A DNA stretch of 64,000 nucleotides from Mimachlamys varia (lineage: Eukaryota > Mollusca > Bivalvia > Pectinida > Pectinidae). Positions within the stretch are counted from its first letter, which is position 1. Each line of letters starts with the position of its first letter. The translations under genes were made by a program, and so were the position numbers. Where the stretch lies: the NCBI GenBank assembly GCA_947623455.1, contig OX392527.1, forward strand, positions 26,900,201 to 26,964,200, read 5' to 3'. The notes under the pieces were generated by a model. That model had not been told where the DNA came from. It ran no database searches and was given only the letters and a program-made list of their open reading frames with translations. Below, piece by piece: positions 58,008-64,000 of this stretch.

Positions 58008-58566
58008 AGGCATTTTAGACTAATGTAATAACTCGATTATAATCGATATGTTGGGTACTCGAGGTAGGCCCCACTATATAATCATATGATGACTGTTTGT
58101 TTACCATCGCTACCAATGGCTACGGTGCATTATGGGATGCTCACCAAATTACCTGATGAACCCCCGAGAAGTGCATTATGGGATGCCCTAAAATCAGACA
58201 CAGTAGCGGAAATGGGAGAGAACGTCTATAGAAACGATCTATGTTGAAGCTGATACAGTTCACGATATAAGAGAAGCAACTCCAGCTAAGGATGAATAAT
58301 TTTATTATAATTACTATTGATTATTTAGAACTATTCAGAGATTCTGAATAAACGGATTTCTCCCAAAAATAGTAAACACACCGTCAGTAGTGTTAACTGA
58401 CCGTCACATTAATTTGCAACTTACAAACATAGATTTCTCAATATTAAATGATCCAAGTATTTGTATTTAAGTGTTTGTTAAACTTCTTTCAAATATTCAA
58501 CGATACTGGACAGGAGCGAACCTGAATTAATGTAACCCACTCTGTTTCTGTATTATTCCTATAAGT

Positions 58567-58768
58567 GATTATCACCCACATATTGGACAGAAATACGGTG
58601 ACGGGTGAAAAGGGTTACAATACTGTAACCAAAGCCAGAGACAAAACAGTTGTGCTTCCAGACTCATATCTTGAAATTCCTAAGCAAGGAGACACAAAGC
58701 TTGTAAAATTGAATTTTCACATCGACGAGCTTCAGAAAAAGAAATTTAGACATGTTTTACAAACATGA
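58567..58768 (+). CDS. Unidentified coding-like segment, possible terminal exon or pseudogene
   Basis: A pyrimidine-rich ctctgtttctgtattattcc and AAG precede an open segment with lysine-rich, coding-like composition (VVLPDSYLEIPKQGDTKLVK, then NFHIDELQKKKF) ending in TGA 58766-58768. In the same frame the sequence stays coding-like after the stop (LGEFEKDIVSRLLVKHQDD, to about 58900), so the stop may be a disabling mutation. No family is recognised. Confidence 0.35.
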
Positions 58769-58949
58769 TATTTCAACCTTATCAAACTTGGCGAATTTGA
58801 AAAAGACATCGTATCACGTTTGCTGGTAAAACACCAAGACGATAGTGTCACTTGTACCAGTAGCTATGTAAAGATGGTTAGAATTTCAAAACGCGTAGGT
58901 CGAACGGTTTACATGTTTCTATGGCTTGTCAATTCCCTGAAAGTTCATG

Positions 58950-59240
58950 TTTGCTATCAGGTGCATGGGTTTGTGTGTGCATGCATGTTTTCAACGGGTG
59001 CATACATGTGGGTGTCAAGTGTTTGTGTTTCTTGTGTTATTGTGTGCCCTACTGGGTGCATATGATGGTGTTTTTGTATGTTGAAGTGTATATATGGATA
59101 CATGCACATCCACATGTAGTAAATGGGCATGTGTACATGCATGTGTATGTATGTGTTTGTGTGCAGGATGTAAATGTATGTATCCACTTACATGTTGTTG
59201 CATGGATACGTGCATACATGCTTGCTTATATGTTTATGTA
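58950..59240. repeat. Low-complexity TG/CA-rich tract
   Basis: Dense alternating purine-pyrimidine words (gtgtacatgcatgtgtatgt, tgtgtttgtgtgc) cover about 290 bp and open several meaningless frames on both strands. Confidence 0.7.
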
Positions 59241-60913
59241 GGCATGTGTGTATTTGTTATTTTTTTATGTTAAGTGCTTATGTTATTGTTGTTATTTATC
59301 ACTTTATATAAACACGTCTTGATGCACGTATTTTGTGCAAAATGTTTTGTTATTATCTTGTGATATGATGTGAAAGAAATTTGAATAAAAAAGACTATGG
59401 CTTCGATTTGATGACTCGAGTGTTGTGAGTAGGCTTGAATGCGACCCGAGGATAGAGGTCAGGGGTCAAAAGTATACTCTCCGCTAACTTCGTTCGGTTC
59501 GTTTTCGGCTTTCTAATTCGTCCGTTATGAGCACCCGTCACTGTGACACAATTCAGCAACGACACATACTGTTGGATAATAGACAGTTTATTCGTGATCG
59601 TAAATTACACCGACATCACAAGTACGTGTTCATGGTATTACATCATCATTAAACTTGAAAGTACGTCGGCGTTGTGTCTCAGTCTGGCTAAGTCAATTGC
59701 CAACTTATAAGTCTTCTACAGCTTTACTAGCACTAGCATGTAGCCCTCCTGGCAGCCTCTCGTGTAGACTGTCAAAGACCTAGTACTCTATAGCCATCAC
59801 AGGTGTAGACTATAACAGACCTACTCCATAGTCTTAAGCTTCTCATGGTACAGACATTACAAGACCTACTTCATGGTCTTCTCATAACAGACTCCTCCTA
59901 TTACTACACTAGCTTGTACTTATAATTACTAATCCCTTTCGTGTGCAAAGTAGTGCCCTCTGCATTAATAATTGTTGTCCAACTGGTGTTAATTATCTGA
60001 CCAATACTGCACCCTGCCCCGGTTTACTGATGTAATAGACAGAGACCTAATTAACCACTAGTTTACTCCGACAACACATCTCCAATCAATACAGCACCTA
60101 GGCTAATTAATTATTTCCAGATGGTACAGCTACCGTGATATATATCAACGTGCCTACTTTGTTACATAATTTTCAATAATAGTTCTTTTGATGTTATGCA
60201 CACTATTTTGTTATTTTCGTCCCTTCTCCTCAAGGAAATATCATTTCTAATTATAGTTCTTTAAATAATATGCCGCCATTATCCCAACTTTTTTTTTCTT
60301 TATTACTTGCACTCCATTTCCACTACAGATGATTTTAAAATCAATTAATCTAGATTTAATAACCTCCGACATCGTATAATTCCCCGTTGAGTATCTATTA
60401 ATATCTTATACTGCTCCTTAAATGACGACATGATATAAAGTATTATTCTAAATGTTCAAGGTCACTTACTTTTGTCGTAAAAGTTGGTACATATATATTC
60501 ATACCAAGATATTTACAGATACAAATCATTATACACAACAGCTTTTTTAAATTAACCCATTAGATATACCTGTACAAACAGAATCAAAATAATAAAATCA
60601 TTATAGAAACCACGTGGTTACATGAATACTACTGTAGTTAATGTCCATGGTTTCTACTTAAGAATTAAAACACTTATGTCGCGTTCGACATTAAAAGTTC
60701 ACACAATAATGTTCATTAACTCAATCACACAAAATAAAATAATGTTCCGGGAATCAAATATGATGATAATATTGAATGAACAACATCACTTTCGCGATTG
60801 ACTCGTTAATAATGTCTTTCACTATCAAATATATTAATCACTTAAAATGATCAAAGAATGTCCTATGGGTTACGTCACGTCCTGAAAGATATACATCATA
60901 GTGTTCACGATAA
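59241..60913. other. Non-coding stretch, nothing recognised
   Basis: No supported exon or repeat. Some repeated tagact/gacctact words at 59760-59900 suggest a very degenerate short repeat. Confidence 0.4.
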
Positions 60914-61124
60914 TTATAGATCTTCACAAATTGTACGAATAACTGAAAGAAAATCATAAGTGTCACATATATCGTTGCAATGTTCATTTTTCTTCACAGG
61001 ACATTGTAGTTTCTTGTGCTCTCTCCAGTTGGATAAATAAGTTTTCAGATCCACCTCCGTATAATTAAACCCATTACCGATGGTGTGTACTCTAGTCTGG
61101 TACACGTACAGATCTGGTCTTAGC
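60914..61124 (-). CDS. Unidentified minus-strand frame, possible terminal exon
   Basis: Read on the minus strand the open segment starts after gaggctgag and gives KELHWLRPDLYVYQTRVHTI, then NYTEVDLKTYLSNWREHKKL and CPVKKNEHCNDICDTYDFL, ending in TAA at 60914-60916. Four cysteines and mixed composition look coding-like. The acceptor is weak and no start is seen. Family not recognised. Confidence 0.35.
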
Positions 61125-61345
61125 CAGTGTAACTCTTTCCCTCAGCCTCGATGACAAGCATTCAATTTAAGCGGGCAATCACCGTGTCCCGTCACCCAAA
61201 ATTCCTATCAGGGACTTTGATGATTGAATCATCAAGATCCCCCGCGTCTGATGTCACGTGATCTTGTCACGAAAACCCACGAGGATCGACCGCTGTTCGT
61301 CATCGCGACCCTCGATGATCCAGACCCCGATAAGGTCCGCTTACC
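61125..61345. other. GC- and CpG-rich island
   Basis: In an AT-rich setting this block is rich in CG (cgcgtctgatgtcacgtgat, cgaccgctgttcgtcatcgc) and contains a near-palindrome tgatgattgaatcatca. It could be a regulatory island or an element end; no promoter is identified. Confidence 0.3.
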
Positions 61346-62526
61346 GTACCTGTGCTGAAGTATCGTAGATGAAAATTTACACTAATACCGGATATAATTC
61401 AAGATGGAAAATTATATCTATATTTGTTTTAATATTCGTCTATTTGTCAGTATCATATTTTAATGTTATCACGTGATTTTTTGTGAACTAATACCTTATG
61501 TATCCATTATGGAGAGGGATTAATGAGTTGATAGAATTGGTAACTTGTTTAGCCTTTCGTTCAAACAATCAAATTTTGTTAATCCACACATTGTACATTT
61601 GATCTCCGTTGACGTCGTAGACTGCTTCAACTGTCATTTAGCCATTTTGTTTATCACGCCGTTTACACAGTATCGAGACGGCTACATACGCTGCGTATTA
61701 CACGTACATTATCAATCCTAATATGTATTTGAATATCGTGTGTTTATTTGCATTCCTGACTTTACATTATATCTTATTAAAGTTTAATTTATTGTTTATA
61801 ATGGGTCAAATATCCACTGTATGTTTTTCACTTTGCAGCCGGACCCGATTTACGAGAACTCTACATTATGTTAGTAATTCATATACCGTATTTTTCTATG
61901 TTAAGATTGTTAATGTCTGTGGAAAACGGATGTGTTATATAATTTAGTCATAAACGGAAAAAAAGCACATGTACCATGTAAGTATATCATATATATATTA
62001 TGGGGGGAAAACATAGCAATAATAATATAACAGAAAGATTATTAAAATAAGGCGCAATCAATCTTGAACATATTAAATTATACTCAAAAAGGAGGTTGGT
62101 CAAGATGACCGAACGTATGCGATATTGCACGAGTTATCTCCACGGGTTTGTAGTGACAAGGTTTCCAAATTACAGATCAGAAAGTAACAGTCTAGTATAT
62201 TATTTTCAAAAATAGTCATATAAAAAAAAAACTTAAAAAAAACACACAAATATCAGCTTCACTTTAAGCTAATATACCGTATACATAACATATAGTTTAC
62301 TTGAACAAGTCATTTCTTGCAAGAGAGGTGGGTCGCTTTATGGTATTGGTCATGTAGCCTGAATATAGTTTAGTGACAAAAACAAACAGTTTGCACACAT
62401 GACTATCTACGTTTGGACGTACTTTATGTATGCTCACTAAATAAAGCGGCATATATTTATGGCGTGAAAATCATGAGAACTTCGTGTTTGTCTTAACAAA
62501 ATGTCTCTTTCATGTTTGATTAAGAG
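61346..62526. other. Non-coding AT-rich stretch
   Basis: No supported feature. The frame at 61723-61947 is hydrophobic and low-complexity, without support. Confidence 0.45.
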
Positions 62527-62744
62527 ATATGAAGATTACCAGCAAAAATGCCTTTCATAAAAGTAAAATGACGACACACATACAAACGCAGGTAATGAAC
62601 TATTAATTGGAAAAAATGCAAATGAAGTTAAGCAGTTGTTCTATAGTAAAAATGTAAATATATGGATTGAAAGTCATTTTTTTAAACTTTCATAGTGCTA
62701 TGAAAGGTCAGCCGTTACATCCATATTGAATGAAGCCCGCAAGT
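62527..62744. mobile_element. Second copy of the 6.8-7.3 kb foldback repeat, half-hairpin
   Basis: The sequence atgaagattaccagcaaaaa ... gacgacacacatacaaacgc ... gtcagccgttacatccatat matches 6783-6822 plus 7008-7182, but stops at the hairpin centre (gaagcccgcaag). It lacks both the ~185-bp inner segment and the second arm. Confidence 0.85.
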
Positions 62745-62844
62745 ACATTTTCACTTGGTCCCTAAGATTGAAACATTTCCTGTAGTTTCATTGAAATTTG
62801 TTCAGTGTGGAGATTTCCGGACAAAATGTTACACAAAAAACATA

Positions 62845-63313
62845 CAGTGAAACCTCGCTTAAAGACCACCTCAGAATTAAGACCACCTCGCTATTAAGAC
62901 CACTTCATTTCAGTCCCAAAAAATTATTTTATATATCTTTGTATTTTAAGCTTCAATATTGAGACCACCTCACTATTAAGACCACCTTGCTATTAAGACC
63001 AGTTTTGAAAAGTCCCAAATACCACCTTTGCACGAAGTTTCACCTCACTACTCAGACCACCGACCAAACACAAAGTCACTTGGTGTGTATTCCACTGTGT
63101 ACACCTGTCAAGTACGTGTACGATCAGTAAGCTGTATTTTGGTGTCCGATTGGCTAATTATAACAGTTATAACTACTGTGTGTTTAACGATATTAAGCTT
63201 ATATCTTAGTTAATTTGTCACGAAAACATGTCAAAATGTGGATTAAAGAGAAATCTGTCTGCATGGTCTCCTCGGTATTAAGACTATTAAGACCACTAAG
63301 AGAGGTTTCACTG
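62845..63313. mobile_element. 469-bp pogo/Tigger-like MITE
   Basis: The left end CAGTGAAACCTCGCTTAAAG and the right end ctaagagaggtttcactg are inverted, with TA on the left and TG (probably mutated TA) on the right. The left half holds several internal repeats of ttaagaccacctc. No transposase is present. The terminal CAGTGAAACCTC fits the Tc1/mariner superfamily (pogo/Tigger type). Confidence 0.75.
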
Positions 63314-63944
63314 TGTTGTTTAGTGACCGGGTAACCATGGCAACCGAAACTTCAGAAGAAAAACCTGCATGGACATCTACACCTGGTGCCTACCATTCCT
63401 GTGTAATATTATTGAAATAGGTTCACAAGTTTAGGAGATCTTCGCACAAGTTACTGTTGACGACATCTAACAGACCCCTAAAATGTCCTTTATGGGCCCA
63501 GATTTGCTGTAGTATCACTGCACAGTACAAAGACAACATGATAAAGGTGTATGAATCTCTAAGCTGAAACAATAACACGGACAGGTCAGCAAGGGCCCCG
63601 TCTTGTGACGAATTATCTCCCGTAATCATCAAGCCTCGAGCTTTGGACCCATGCAGTGATCAAACCCAGCGATGTCGATCTATGGTCAATTAACATCTTG
63701 TGAAATTCTTACCAACTTTGCTTCATGGTGTCATAAGGAAGTATTCATCACTGAAAATTAACAAAATGTGACATTGTCTTATTGATTACAATGTGAACAT
63801 GATGTTTTGCCATTTGACTTGTTAAATTCTGACAAAGTTGGCTTCATAATGTCATAAGAAAATTGTGTTTCCGGTTTTTCGACCGATCCTAGTTTTTAAC
63901 ACAAAATATTTCGTTTTATCCGCCCCCGCATTCAATGCACGTTT
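63314..63944. other. Non-coding stretch
   Basis: Contains two similar segments (gtgaaattcttaccaactttgcttcatggtgtcataag at about 63700 and gttaaattctgacaaagttggcttcataatgtcataag at about 63820). No gene is supported. Confidence 0.4.
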
Positions 63945-64000
63945 CAGTTTTTATTCGTCCTTAAATGACCCTGGCTTTTAATAGAACGTAAAAAACAATC
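63945..64000 (+). mobile_element. SINE 3' tail at window edge
   Basis: The sequence cgtccttaaatgaccctggc plus ttttaatagaacgtaaaaaa is the conserved tail of the SINE type seen at 19811-20024. The 5' part is absent or replaced. The copy may continue past the window. Confidence 0.7.

Noticed and set aside
57988..58768. Joining exon 57988-58007 directly to 58567-58768
   Set aside because: Phases do not match (donor phase 2 against acceptor phase 1); in the joined frame a stop follows within about 15 codons.
58921..59241. Cys/Val/His-rich 106-codon gene
   Set aside because: Derived from TG/CA low-complexity DNA, with equally open frames on the opposite strand.

Overview
Type of DNA. The window is eukaryotic nuclear DNA, AT-rich, intron-containing and full of repeats. 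It looks like a lophotrochozoan and most likely a bivalve mollusc. Reasons: a copy of the tRNA-derived SINE that I know as typical of bivalves (19811-20024) and a second copy of its tail at the right edge; a second tRNA-derived SINE with a CTCCGGGTACTCCGG core; many short terminal-inverted-repeat elements; decayed non-LTR retrotransposons; and spliced exon signals with TATA-type metazoan promoters. There is no bacterial operon structure, and nearly all long open frames lie inside tandem repeats.

Genes. Real coding sequence is sparse and split into small exons. (1) On the plus strand, a TATA promoter and a 43-bp signal-peptide exon (46188-46230) pair in splice phase with a 140-bp exon (54194-54333). 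The second exon holds a His-rich propeptide and the IVGG...WPWQ start of a trypsin-like (S1A) serine protease. The roughly 8-kb intron between them holds two minisatellites and a LINE fragment. (2) Two plus-strand exons at 24102-24428 and 35971-36176 encode related coiled-coil segments, share acceptor phase 1, and may be two exons of one gene. (3) A strong core promoter (CRE, inverted CCAAT, TATA) at 57.83-57.89 kb drives a tiny first coding exon (57988-58007). A few other weak candidates are listed with low confidence.

Repeats. Nine unrelated minisatellite families (units of about 21, 24, 27, 30, 36, 40, 41, 43 and 64 bp) fill roughly 13 kb, about a fifth of the window. Several show higher-order periodicity. 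Their long open frames come from unit lengths divisible by three and are not convincing genes.

Mobile DNA. The dominant family (called family A here) is a reverse-transcriptase element with a YIDD motif, a short C-terminal part ending near FYGRH...VFEFAY, and a roughly 400-bp 3' region ending in GGTATTCTCTG. I count about 16 fragments, including a same-orientation head-to-tail cluster at 37.9-41.1 kb. Family A fragments repeatedly touch or lie inside minisatellites (0.7-0.8, 10.9-11.9, 27.6 and 30.7 kb), which is the most striking pattern here. Other elements include a 1.58-kb element with TTA duplications inside a family A copy (13808-15390), a Tc1/mariner-like MITE (37103-37686), a pogo/Tigger-like MITE (62845-63313), a GGCCCGTATTCA MITE (20904-21162), long hairpins (7.1 and 32.7 kb), and two decayed LINEs (43.6-45.0 and 52.7-54.0 kb).
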